Of a stretch of DNA of 42,403 nucleotides, positions 18,170-26,112 are shown in pieces. The stretch is from Actinomycetes bacterium (GTDB lineage: Bacteria; Actinomycetota; Acidimicrobiia; Acidimicrobiales; RAAP-2): the NCBI GenBank assembly GCA_021791895.1, contig JAJYVS010000022.1, positions 1 through 42,403 of the forward strand, written 5' to 3'. Both the position numbers and the translations under genes were made by a program. Under the pieces are notes generated by a model. That model did no database searches and had not been told where the DNA came from. It worked only from the letters and a program-made list of their open reading frames with translations. The number at the start of each line of letters is the position of its first letter. The stretch's first letter is position 1.

Positions 18170-19983
18170 CAGTGGTTCTCCTCGAACAGGCTCGCGAGCT
18201 CGGGGGGCATCTCGGGGATCGGCTCCGGGCCGATCTTGATCTCCTCGCCCACGCCGCCCCCCGACGGCTGGCGCTGAACCAGGTTGACCTTGCCGAACTC
18301 GGGGTCGGCGCTCGGGTAGTCCTCCCGGGTGTGGCCCCCCCGGCTCTCCTTGCGGTCCCGGGCCCCGAGGGTCACGCACTTGGAGACGGTCAGCATGGCC
18401 GGCAGGTCGGTGGCCAGGTTCCACGCCGGGTTGTAGGCCCGTCCGCCGGCCACGGCGACCCGGGAGGCGCGGAAGGTGAGCTCCTCGAGGCGTTCGAGGG
18501 CCTGCTCCAGCTCGTCTCCGGTGCGGATGATGCCGACCAGGGTCTGCATGGTGTCCTGGAGCTGCTGGTGCAGCTCGTAGGGGTTCTCGCCCTCGTCGCG
18601 CTCGAAGGGGGCCATGGCCTCGGCGACCGAGTGTTCGATCTCGGCCCGGTTGGGCACCGGCGTCCCGCCACGGCCCTCGGCGTAGTCCGAGGCCCCCATC
18701 CCGGCCCGGTGGCCGAAGACAAGAAGGTCGGAGAGGGAATTGCCCCCCAGGCGGTTGGACCCGTGCATCCCCCCGGCGGCCTCCCCGCAGACGAAGAGCC
18801 CGGGCACCGTGGCCGCCGCGGTGTCGGCGTCGACCCGAACCCCACCCATGATGTAGTGGCAGGTCGGTCCGACCTCCATCGGCTCGGCGGTGATGTCCAC
18901 GCCGGCCAGCTCCATGAACTGGTGATACATGGAGGGCAGGCGCCGGCGGATGTACTCGGCGCTGCGACGGCTGGCGATGTCGAGGAACACCCCGCCGTGC
19001 GGGCTGCCGCGCTCCGACTTCACCTCGGTGTTGATCGCCCGGGCCACCTCGTCTCTCGGGAGCAGCTCGGGCGGACGGCGGCCGGCCGAATGGTCCTCGT
19101 ACCACTGGTCGGCCTCCTCCTCGGAGTCGGCGGTCTCGGCCCGGAACATCTGGGCCACGTAGTCGAACATGAACCGCTTCTGCTCCGAGTTGCGCAGGAC
19201 GCCGCCGTCCCCCCGCACCCCCTCGGTCACGAGGAGGCCGCGAACCGACAGGGGCCACACCATGCCGGTCGGATGGAACTGCACGCACTCCATGTCGATC
19301 AGGTCGGCCCCGGCCCACAGGGCCATGGCGTGGCCGTCACCGGTGCACTCCCAGCTGTTGGAGGTGTACTTCCACGACTTGCCGACCCCGCCGGTCGCGA
19401 TCACCACGGCCTTGGCCGAGAAGACGACGACTTCGCCGGTGGCCCGCCAGTAGCCCATGGCGCCGGAGACGACGCCGTCGGCGTCGGAGAGCAGGCGCAG
19501 GATCTTGCACTCCATGAAGACGTCGATGTCCATGTGGACCGCCCGCTGCTGGAGGGTGCGGATGAGCTCGAGGCCGGTGCGGTCGCCGACGTGGGCCAGG
19601 CGGGCGTAGCGGTGGCCGCCGAAGTCCCGCTGGAGGATCCGGCCGTCTGCGGTCCGGTCGAACAGCGCGCCCCAGGCCTCGAGCTCCTGGACCCGGTCCG
19701 GGGCCTCCTGGGCGTGCAGCTGGGCCATGCGCCAGTTGTTGAGCATCTTGCCGCCGCGCATGGTGTCGCGGAAGTGGACCTGCCAGTTGTCCTCGGGGTA
19801 GACGTTGCCCATGGCGGCGGCGATCCCGCCCTCCGCCATCACCGTGTGGGCCTTGCCGAGGAGCGACTTGCAGACGAGGGCGGTGCGCAGCCCGCGACCC
19901 TTGGCCTCGATGGCGGCCCGCAGCCCGGCCCCACCGGCCCCGATGACGATCACGTCGTAGTCGTGCGACTCGTAGTCGGCCAT
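18169..19983 (-). CDS. sdhA: Succinate dehydrogenase flavoprotein subunit
   Basis: 604 aa. FAD-binding Rossmann start YDVIVIGAGGAGLRAAIEA; the flavinylation region is KAHTVMAEGGIAAAM, where the His equivalent to the covalent FAD histidine is kept. Active-site segments: MECVQFHPTG, LVTEGVRGDGGVL with the catalytic Arg, and CHYIMGGVRVD. The C-terminal helical domain contains AYNPAWNLATDLPAMLTVS and ESRGGHTREDYP. ATG 19983 has TAGGAG 7-8 nt upstream and lies 9 nt after the sdhC stop. The AEGG version differs from the AQGG common in E. coli-type enzymes and agrees with the Sdh1 subgroup. Confidence 0.96.
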   Translation of the reverse strand: MADYESHDYDVIVIGAGGAGLRAAIEAKGRGLRTALVCKSLLGKAHTVMAEGGIAAAMGNVYPEDNWQVHFRDTMRGGKMLNNWRMAQLHAQEAPDRVQELEAWGALFDRTADGRILQRDFGGHRYARLAHVGDRTGLELIRTLQQRAVHMDIDVFMECKILRLLSDADGVVSGAMGYWRATGEVVVFSAKAVVIATGGVGKSWKYTSNSWECTGDGHAMALWAGADLIDMECVQFHPTGMVWPLSVRGLLVTEGVRGDGGVLRNSEQKRFMFDYVAQMFRAETADSEEEADQWYEDHSAGRRPPELLPRDEVARAINTEVKSERGSPHGGVFLDIASRRSAEYIRRRLPSMYHQFMELAGVDITAEPMEVGPTCHYIMGGVRVDADTAAATVPGLFVCGEAAGGMHGSNRLGGNSLSDLLVFGHRAGMGASDYAEGRGGTPVPNRAEIEHSVAEAMAPFERDEGENPYELHQQLQDTMQTLVGIIRTGDELEQALERLEELTFRASRVAVAGGRAYNPAWNLATDLPAMLTVSKCVTLGARDRKESRGGHTREDYPSADPEFGKVNLVQRQPSGGGVGEEIKIGPEPIPEMPPELASLFEENH

Positions 19984-19992
19984 CGCGGGCTC

Positions 19993-20817
19993 CTAGAAGA
20001 TCTTGGGGTCGCTGAACACCCCCGACGCGACCAGTCGGACGTACAGGTCGGTCAGGGCCACGAAGATAAGGCTGGCCCAGGCGAGCTGCATGTGCCGGGC
20101 GTTGAGCGGGGTGAGCAGCTTCCACAGCCGGTGCCGGATCGGGTGCGTGGAGAACGCGTTGACGTGGCCCCCGCACAGGTGCCTGGCGGCATGGCAGGAC
20201 ATGCTGTAGGCCCAGAGCAAGACGGCGTTGACCACGAGCACCAGGGTCCCGAGGCTCACGCCGATGCCGCCTTCGCCCGGCAGTCGGAAGGCCACCACCG
20301 CGTCGATGGTGAGGATCACGTTGAAGCCGAGCCCGATGAAGAAGAAGTACCGGTGCAGGTTCTGGAGGATGAGCGGGAAGCGGGTCTCGCCGCTGTAGCG
20401 GCCGTGGGCGTCGGCCACGCCGCAGGCCGGCGGGGACTGCCAGAAGCTCCGGTAGTAGGCGCGGCGGTAGTAGTAGCAGGTCAGGCGGAAGGCGAGCGGC
20501 CCGCCGAGGATGAGGAGGGCCGGCGTGACGTGCCACCAGTTGATCACGAGGAAGGTCCCGTGCGCCCCGGCCACGCAGCTGCGGGTCACGCAAGGGGAGA
20601 AGAAGGGGGAGATGAGGTCGCGGTGGTGGCTGGCGCCGACGTAGTAGTCCTTGTTCACGAAGACGGCCCAGGTCGTGTACACCACGAACGCGCTCAGCAC
20701 GAACGCGCTGATGGAGGGCTGCACCCACCACCGGTCCCGTCGCAGTGTCCGCACCGCCGGTCCGCCGCGGGTGCCGCCGAGCTGGACCCGTGTGATCGTC
20801 GCACCCTCAACGCTCAC
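19993..20817 (-). CDS. sdhC: Succinate dehydrogenase membrane anchor, Sdh1 type
   Basis: 274 aa, about the length of Rv0249c. Five hydrophobic stretches at about residues 34-54, 95-112, 157-177, 185-207 and 243-263 form a single fused anchor. Histidines for heme or quinone lie at HGTFLVINWWH, LQNLHRY and MSCHAARHLCGGH. Between helices 1 and 2 an outer loop has Cys76 and Cys81. Start GTG 20817 is preceded by GGGAGGG at 6-7 nt. It is the first gene of the operon; the 192-bp gap to the divergent ATPase gene must hold its promoter, though I see no clean box. Confidence 0.88.
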   Translation of the reverse strand: MSVEGATITRVQLGGTRGGPAVRTLRRDRWWVQPSISAFVLSAFVVYTTWAVFVNKDYYVGASHHRDLISPFFSPCVTRSCVAGAHGTFLVINWWHVTPALLILGGPLAFRLTCYYYRRAYYRSFWQSPPACGVADAHGRYSGETRFPLILQNLHRYFFFIGLGFNVILTIDAVVAFRLPGEGGIGVSLGTLVLVVNAVLLWAYSMSCHAARHLCGGHVNAFSTHPIRHRLWKLLTPLNARHMQLAWASLIFVALTDLYVRLVASGVFSDPKIF

Positions 20818-20996
20818 GCCGCACCCTCCCTCTCTTCGTCGGTTCCGCCCCCGAGCGGGCCCGGTCCGACCGACCTCCGACCGACCGCACCTGCGGGCGA
20901 TCGGCTCATCTTCCCATCCCACCCACGCGAACGCGCAACCCGGGAACCGAAACATCCTTTTCACGAGGCGATCGGGACCGAGACGGCCGGAGCCCA

Positions 20997-21002
20997 TAGG
21001 CT
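20997..21002 (+). promoter_or_regulatory. -10 box TAGGCT, leaderless-type promoter of the AAA+ ATPase gene
   Basis: TAGGCT ends 7 nt before ATG 21010. The same hexamer occurs in the same place before the zincin-like, DivIVA-domain and UPF0182 genes. Confidence 0.55.
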
Positions 21003-21009
21003 CGGGGGC

Positions 21010-22449
21010 ATGGCGCTTCCGACCCACCCTCCCGCCCCGCCCCACGACCTGCCCCATACCCTCGGCGACCTGCGGGCGTCGGGCTGGGAGTCGGTGCCGG
21101 TCTCCGAGGAGCTGCGCCGCAATGCCGCCCGCCGGATCAGTGCCGGTGAGCCGCTCATCGAAGGCGTCCTGGGGTTCGAGGACACCGTCATCCCCCAGCT
21201 GGAGAACGCCATCTTGGCCGGGCACGACGTCATCTTGTTGGGGGAGCGGGGCCAGGCGAAGACCCGGATCATCCGTTCGCTCGTCGAACTGCTCGACGAG
21301 TGGATGCCGGTCGTGACCGGGTCCGAGATCAACGACGACCCCTACCAGCCGACCTCGCGCTTCGGTCGGCTGAAGGTGGCCGACGAGGGCGACGAGACGC
21401 CGATCTCCTGGGTGCATCGCTCGGACCGCTACGGGGAGAAGCTGGCCACCCCGGACACCTCGATCGCCGACCTGATCGGCGAGGTCGACCCGATCAAGGT
21501 GGCCGAGGGCCGCTACCTGTCCGACGAGCTGACCCTGCACTACGGCCTCGTCCCCCGGGTCAACCGGGGCATCTTCGCCATCAACGAGCTCCCCGACCTG
21601 GCCGAGCGGATCCAGGTCGGGCTGCTGAACGTGCTGGAGGAGCGGGACGTCCAGATTCGGGGGCACCGGGTGCGGCTCCCCCTCGACGTGATGCTGGTGG
21701 CCACGGCAAACCCGGAGGACTACACCAACCGGGGCCGGATCATCACCCCGCTGAAGGACCGTTTCGGGGCCCAGGTGCGGACTCACTACCCCGAGGAGAC
21801 GAGGACTGAAGTGGCGATCATGCGGGCCGAGGCGGCGCTGCCCGACGGCGCGGTCCCGGTCATCGTCCCCCCCTACATGGAAGAGGTGCTGGCCGAGATC
21901 AGCCAGCTGGCCCGGCGCAGCCCGCATCTCAACCAGCGCAGCGGGGTGTCGGTCCGGCTCACCATCGCCAACTACGAGACCCTGGTCGCCAACGCCCTGC
22001 GGCGGGCCCTGCGGGTCGGCGAGCACGTGGCCGTCCCACGGGTGAGCGACCTCGGGGCGCTCGTCCCCTCGACCCAGGGCAAGATCGAAGTCGAAGCTCT
22101 CGAGGAGGGCCGGGAGGACGAGGTGGTGGCCCAGCTGGCCGGGGCGGCGGTGCTCTCGGTGTTCCGGCGCCGGGTCACCCTGGAGGACCCGGCCGGCGTC
22201 GTGGGCTGCTTCACCGAGGGCTCGGTGGTGCACACCGGCGACGACCTCCCCTCGTCGGACTACCTGGCGGTGCTGGCCGACCTGGGCGCGCTAGAGCCGC
22301 CCACCCGGGCGTTGGCCGGGCCGGAGGCCGCCGAGTCGCCGGCCCTCATGGCCGCGGCCCTCGAGTTCCTTTTGGAGGGCCTGCACCTGACGAAGCGGCT
22401 CAACAAGGACGCCTCGGGCCCCCGGGCCCTCTACCGGCGGCGCCGGTGA
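21010..22449 (+). CDS. MoxR/magnesium-chelatase-like AAA+ ATPase (Rv0958-like)
   Basis: 479 aa. Walker A is GERGQAKT (78-85). The Walker B position reads FAINELPDL (Asn-Glu), typical of this subgroup, and sensor 1 is VATANPEDYTNRG. The helix-2 insert region RGHRVRLPLDVML and a C-terminal helical lid follow. Although often labelled magnesium chelatase, no chlorophyll or cobaltochelatase large subunit is near; the 13-bp-distant partner is a VWA protein, the MoxR-VWA arrangement in which the ATPase remodels or matures a partner. Equivalent to Rv0958, which in M. tuberculosis also sits after purN-purH; here the sdh and icd-mdh genes lie between. Confidence 0.85.
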   Translation: MALPTHPPAPPHDLPHTLGDLRASGWESVPVSEELRRNAARRISAGEPLIEGVLGFEDTVIPQLENAILAGHDVILLGERGQAKTRIIRSLVELLDEWMPVVTGSEINDDPYQPTSRFGRLKVADEGDETPISWVHRSDRYGEKLATPDTSIADLIGEVDPIKVAEGRYLSDELTLHYGLVPRVNRGIFAINELPDLAERIQVGLLNVLEERDVQIRGHRVRLPLDVMLVATANPEDYTNRGRIITPLKDRFGAQVRTHYPEETRTEVAIMRAEAALPDGAVPVIVPPYMEEVLAEISQLARRSPHLNQRSGVSVRLTIANYETLVANALRRALRVGEHVAVPRVSDLGALVPSTQGKIEVEALEEGREDEVVAQLAGAAVLSVFRRRVTLEDPAGVVGCFTEGSVVHTGDDLPSSDYLAVLADLGALEPPTRALAGPEAAESPALMAAALEFLLEGLHLTKRLNKDASGPRALYRRRR

Positions 22450-22462
22450 GGAGCAGCCGGCC

Positions 22463-24469
22463 GTGACCGCCCGCTACGACTACCGCGATTGGGACGGCTC
22501 CCAGGAGTGGGGTGAGCTGGACCCCGACGACCTGCTCTCCGAGATCACCGACGACCTGCTCTCGGGGGGCGACCTCAACGACTCGCTCCGGCGGCTCATG
22601 CGGGCCGGGATGCGCACCCGGGACGGCGAGCGGATCATGGGCATGCGCGAGATGATCGAGCGGATGCGCCGCCGGCGTGAGGAGCTGCTCAAGCAGGGCA
22701 GCCCCAACGCCGAGATGGAGCGGATCTCGAAGGCCCTAGACGAGGTGGTGGGCCAGGAGCGGAGCGCGATCGACCAGCTCGAGCAGGACGCCAAGGACTC
22801 GGGGGACGAGCGCCGGGCCGAGGTCACCTCGGATGTGGCCACCGAGCGGCGGATGTCCCTCGACCTCTTGCCCGAGGACCTGGCCGGCAAGGTCCAGGGC
22901 CTCCAGCACCACGACTTCGTCTCGTCCGAGGCCCGGGAGCGCTTCGAGGAGCTCATGGAGGAGCTCCGCCAGCAGGTGGCCCAGACCTACTTCGAGGGCA
23001 TGTCCGAGGCTCTCAGTTCGGCCGACCCCGACCAGTTGGCCCGGATGCGCTCGGCCATCGACGCGCTGAACACCATGCTCGAGCAGCGGGCCCGGGGCGA
23101 GGAGCTCGACCCGAGCTTCGAGCAGTTCATGGAGAACTACGGCGACCTGTTCCCGGGGAATCCCCAGAACCTCGACGAGCTGCTCGAGCAGCTGGCCGAG
23201 CGGATGGCCGCCGCCGAGGCGATGTGGCGGTCGCTGTCCCCCGAGCAGCGCCAGCAGCTCCAGTCGCTGGCCAACGCCCTCCTCGAGGACATGGATCTGC
23301 GCTGGCAGATGGAGCGCCTGGCCGGCAACCTGCGCGAGGCGATGCCGGGCGCGGGCTGGGGGCAGTCCTACCGCTTCCGGGGCCAGAACCCCCTCGGCTT
23401 CGGGGAGGCCACCGACGTCGCCAGCCAGCTCGGGGAGCTCGACCGGATGGAGGAGGTGTTCTCCTCGGCCTCGTCCCCCAACGCCCTGGACGAGATCGAC
23501 GTCGATCAGGTCCGCCAGCACCTGGGCGAGGACGCCGCTCGCTCGCTCGAGCGGCTGGCCCGCCTGACCAAGACCCTGCAGGAGAACGGTCTGATCGAGA
23601 CCCAGGGCGGCCGCACTGAGCTCACCCCGAAGGGGGTCCGCCGCCTCGGCCAGAAGGCCCTGTCGGACCTGTTCTCCCAGATGCGCCGGGAGCGCATCGG
23701 CGACCACCAGGCGGCCACCTCGGGGGCCGGGCACGACCGTGAGGAGACGACCAAGCCCTACGAGTTCGGCGACCCGATGAACCTCCACCTCTCGGCCACC
23801 GTGCACAACGCGGTGCGTCGGAGCGGGGCCGGGGTGCCGGTGCGGCTGCGGCCCGAGGACTTCGAAGTGGTCGAGACCGAGGCGCTGACCCGTTCGGCCA
23901 CGGTGCTCTTGGTCGACTTGTCGATGTCGATGCCGATGCGGGACAACTTCGTGCCGGCGAAGAAGATGGCCATGGCCCTCCAGACCCTCATCTCCACCCG
24001 CTTTCCCCGCGACTACCTGGGCATCGTCGGGTTCTCCGAGGTGGCTCGGGAGATCAAGCCCGAGGACCTGCCCACAGCGATGTGGGACTACGTCTATGGG
24101 ACCAACCTGCAGCACGCCCTGGCCCTGGCGCGCCGGATGCTCGCCCACCAGCACGGCACGAAGCAGATCATCGTGGTAACCGACGGCGAGCCGACCGCCC
24201 ACATCGACGACGCCGGGGAGGTGTGGTTCAACTACCCGCCGGTGCAAGAGACCCTCAGGCGGACCATGGCCGAGGTGATCCGGACGACCAAAGCCGGCAT
24301 CACGATCAACGTTTTCGCCCTCGACCTCGAGCGCACCCACTACCCGTTCGTCGAGCAGATCGCCCGGGTGAACGGCGGGCGGACCTTCTACACCACCCAC
24401 GACGCGCTTGGCGGCTACGTGCTGGTCGACTTCCTTCGGCACCGTCGCTATCTGCGGCCCGCGGGCTGA
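22463..24469 (+). CDS. Large VWA-domain protein, partner of the MoxR-like ATPase (Rv0959-like)
   Basis: 668 aa. Residues 1-390 are helical and highly charged, with coiled-coil-like stretches (MREMIERMRRRREELLKQG; FEELMEELRQQVAQTY). Residues about 478-660 form a von Willebrand A domain with an intact MIDAS: D485-L-S-M-S489 and T573-D-G-E-P-T. GTG 22463 follows the ATPase stop by 13 bp; GAGGAG (22448-22453) overlaps that stop and serves as ribosome site. No signal peptide, so cytoplasmic. Known MoxR-VWA pairs act in metal insertion or complex maturation; the client of this pair is unknown. Confidence 0.85.
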   Translation: MTARYDYRDWDGSQEWGELDPDDLLSEITDDLLSGGDLNDSLRRLMRAGMRTRDGERIMGMREMIERMRRRREELLKQGSPNAEMERISKALDEVVGQERSAIDQLEQDAKDSGDERRAEVTSDVATERRMSLDLLPEDLAGKVQGLQHHDFVSSEARERFEELMEELRQQVAQTYFEGMSEALSSADPDQLARMRSAIDALNTMLEQRARGEELDPSFEQFMENYGDLFPGNPQNLDELLEQLAERMAAAEAMWRSLSPEQRQQLQSLANALLEDMDLRWQMERLAGNLREAMPGAGWGQSYRFRGQNPLGFGEATDVASQLGELDRMEEVFSSASSPNALDEIDVDQVRQHLGEDAARSLERLARLTKTLQENGLIETQGGRTELTPKGVRRLGQKALSDLFSQMRRERIGDHQAATSGAGHDREETTKPYEFGDPMNLHLSATVHNAVRRSGAGVPVRLRPEDFEVVETEALTRSATVLLVDLSMSMPMRDNFVPAKKMAMALQTLISTRFPRDYLGIVGFSEVAREIKPEDLPTAMWDYVYGTNLQHALALARRMLAHQHGTKQIIVVTDGEPTAHIDDAGEVWFNYPPVQETLRRTMAEVIRTTKAGITINVFALDLERTHYPFVEQIARVNGGRTFYTTHDALGGYVLVDFLRHRRYLRPAG

Positions 24470-24470
24470 A

Positions 24471-24512
24471 CTGGCCGCGACCGGTCCCCGGGCGGGACCG
24501 GAGGGCGGCCAG
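24471..24512 (+). terminator. Strong two-block hairpin after the VWA gene
   Basis: CTGGCCGC (24471-24478) pairs with GCGGCCAG (24505-24512), and inside it CCGGTCCC (24481-24488) pairs with GGGACCGG (24494-24501), with a 5-nt loop and a 2/3-nt internal bulge. It begins 1 nt after the stop codon. No U-tract follows, as is common for actinobacterial terminators. Confidence 0.6.
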
Positions 24513-24577
24513 AGGCCCTATCACTCTACGTGGTCAAAACTGGCCCGCTCTGGCTTTTCCGACCGCTGGATGTGACA

Positions 24578-24614
24578 ATTCCCCCCCTTGCGTTCCCAAG
24601 CCCGATGGGGGAAT
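24578..24614. promoter_or_regulatory. Inverted repeat upstream of whiB, possible operator
   Basis: ATTCCCCC (24578-24585) and GGGGGAAT (24607-24614) are perfect arms separated by 21 nt, about 55-90 nt before the whiB start. Spacing suits two half-sites on nearly adjacent helical turns. A TTGTAG (24624-24629), 16 nt, TACAGT (24646-24651) pair lies downstream and could be a promoter, although a start there would shorten the ribosome site. The regulator is unknown. Confidence 0.35.
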
Positions 24615-24667
24615 ATGACATGGTTGTAGTTACATCGGTGCCACTTACAGTGAGGGGAGGCCGACCG

Positions 24668-24955
24668 ATGGACTTGGCCGCAGTGCTCTATGGGCGTGAA
24701 GACCGCAGCTGGCAGGCACAGGCCAACTGCATGGGCGTGGACCCCGACCTGTTCTTCCCCGAACGCGGCGCCTCGACCCGCGAGGCCAAGGAGGTGTGCC
24801 GGGGCTGCGTGGTCCGGGAGGACTGCCTCGAGTACGCGCTGGCCAACGGCGAGAAGTTCGGCATCTGGGGGGGGATGAGCGAGCGCGAGCGTCGCCGGCT
24901 CCGGCGGGCCCGGGCGCTCCAGCGCCGGGCCGCCGTTATGAACGACGCGTCCTGA
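24668..24955 (+). CDS. WhiB family regulator, WhiB/WhiB2-like
   Basis: 95 aa iron-sulfur regulator. The four cluster cysteines are in QANCMGVDP, then KEVCRGCVVREDC (C-x2-C-x5-C). The GIWGG beta-turn and the basic tail SERERRRLRRARAL follow. STREAKEVCRGC and EYALANGEKFGIWGG resemble Streptomyces WhiB and mycobacterial WhiB2/WhmD, which control septation genes; orthology is inferred from these segments. ATG 24668 has GAGGGGAGG about 7 nt upstream; the longer in-frame extension upstream is not WhiB-like. The 3' end overlaps the convergent formimidoyltransferase gene by 20 bp. Confidence 0.9.
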   Translation: MDLAAVLYGREDRSWQAQANCMGVDPDLFFPERGASTREAKEVCRGCVVREDCLEYALANGEKFGIWGGMSERERRRLRRARALQRRAAVMNDAS

Positions 24956-25793
24956 GCGACCGATCGGCCAGCCGCGCCTGCAGGCTGACCGCGCCCTCGA
25001 GGCCAAGTTGGGCGAGCCGACCGGACGGGACCCGGTCGAGCACCGACTGGGGCACCAGCCCCACGAGCTCCGCCCGGCTGATCCGCCCGCCGAGGGGCAA
25101 CGCCGCCGCCACCCGCTCGTAGGCCTCGGCCGGGCCCACCAGCTCCGGCTGGACCAGGTTGCACGAGATCTGGGCCCCGCTCGCCAACGAGAACCCCAGG
25201 GTCCGGATCGCGCGGCTCCGCACCCGCGTGGCCACGGCCCGCAGCTCGGTGCCCGAGACCCCGCTCACCCAGAGGTTGTAGGCCACGAGCGGACCACGGG
25301 CCCCCACCGCCATGGCCCCCGCCCGCGGGTGGGCCCGGTCGGGCCCGGTGTCGGGGAGGAGGGTGACGAAGGCTCCCCGCCGGACCTCGGGCAGCGAGCG
25401 TTCGCCACCGTCGGGCATCGGGCCGTAGAGGAAGCAAGGGATGCCCAGCGTCGCCCCGGCCCAGATGGCGATGGTGTCCCGGGCCTCGACGGCGTCGAGC
25501 AGGTCGCCCGAGTCGACGGGGGAGAACGGCACGACGTCGACCACCCCGAACCGTGGGTGGGCGCCGTCGTGAACGGAGAGGTCGAGGAGGTCCACCGCCA
25601 ACGCCACCGTCGCCCGCACCGCCGCCACCACCCCCCGGCCGGCCCCGCCGAGGGTGAGCACGCTGCGGTGGTGGTCGGCGTCTCGGTGGACGTCCAGGAG
25701 GACCTCGCCACAGGCGTCGGCCAGGCGTTCGAGGACGGCGGTGTCCCGGCCCTCGCTCACGTTGAGAGCGGACGCGAGACGCGACCGGATCAC
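24936..25793 (-). CDS. Glutamate formimidoyltransferase
   Basis: 285 aa, matching the N-terminal formiminotransferase half of FTCD. It transfers formimino from formiminoglutamate to THF, or in related enzymes formyl between glutamate and THF. Signatures: LNVSEGRD, DADHHRSVLTLGG, and AHPRFGVVDVVPF with the active-site His79; LVAYNLWV and QISCNLVQP mark the second subdomain. The cyclodeaminase half is absent and no hut genes are nearby. GTG 25793 gives the conserved N-terminus; no ribosome site is evident. Its folate substrate links it loosely to folD, metF, purN and purH upstream. Confidence 0.85.
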   Translation of the reverse strand: MIRSRLASALNVSEGRDTAVLERLADACGEVLLDVHRDADHHRSVLTLGGAGRGVVAAVRATVALAVDLLDLSVHDGAHPRFGVVDVVPFSPVDSGDLLDAVEARDTIAIWAGATLGIPCFLYGPMPDGGERSLPEVRRGAFVTLLPDTGPDRAHPRAGAMAVGARGPLVAYNLWVSGVSGTELRAVATRVRSRAIRTLGFSLASGAQISCNLVQPELVGPAEAYERVAAALPLGGRISRAELVGLVPQSVLDRVPSGRLAQLGLEGAVSLQARLADRSLRTRRS

Positions 25794-25826
25794 CGCGGGA
25801 AAGCCAGACTCGGCGCGGCCGGCGAG

Positions 25827-26087
25827 CTATCGGGAGGAGAGGGCGATGCGAGCCGACCGGCGGGAGCGCAGGATCCGGCGCCGCTCACGCTCAGATCGGC
25901 CACCCCAGACCCCGTGGTCGATGCGGTTGGCCAGGGCATACTCTAAGCATGCATCGGCCACCGGGCAGTCGGCGCAGATCCGCTGGGCCGCCTGGACCCC
26001 GAGGCCGTCGCTCGGGAAGAAGACCGAGGGCGGCATGTCGCGGCACTTGCCCTCGGTCATCCACTGGGTGTCCATCACCGGTTCCAT
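25827..26087 (-). CDS. Second WhiB family regulator
   Basis: 86 aa. Cluster cysteines are in GKCRDMPP, then QRICADCPVADAC (C-x2-C-x5-C), followed by the HGVWGG turn and a basic tail (SERERRRILRSRRSARIAL). Acidic region DGLGVQAAQ differs from the first WhiB, so they are paralogues, not a recent copy. ATG 26087 is chosen; ATG 26075 four codons on is equally possible. A TATGCT box lies 12 nt before the start (+ strand 26100-26105 region). It is divergent from the trypsin-like protease gene only 25 bp away, so the two share a control region. Confidence 0.85.
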   Translation of the reverse strand: MEPVMDTQWMTEGKCRDMPPSVFFPSDGLGVQAAQRICADCPVADACLEYALANRIDHGVWGGRSERERRRILRSRRSARIALSSR

Positions 26088-26112
26088 TTCTCTTGGCCGA
26101 GCATAGCGGTGC

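Noticed and set aside
18172..20960. Long plus-strand extension ahead of the AAA+ ATPase
   Set aside because: It runs antisense through sdhA and sdhC; the ATPase homology and a promoter box begin at 21010.
21010..24469. Magnesium or cobalt chelatase genes
   Set aside because: Only the ChlI-like AAA fold and a VWA domain are shared; no large chelatase subunit or tetrapyrrole gene is near, and the MoxR-VWA pairing explains both.
24530..24667. Upstream extension of whiB
   Set aside because: The added 46 residues are not WhiB-like and a strong ribosome site stands before ATG 24668.
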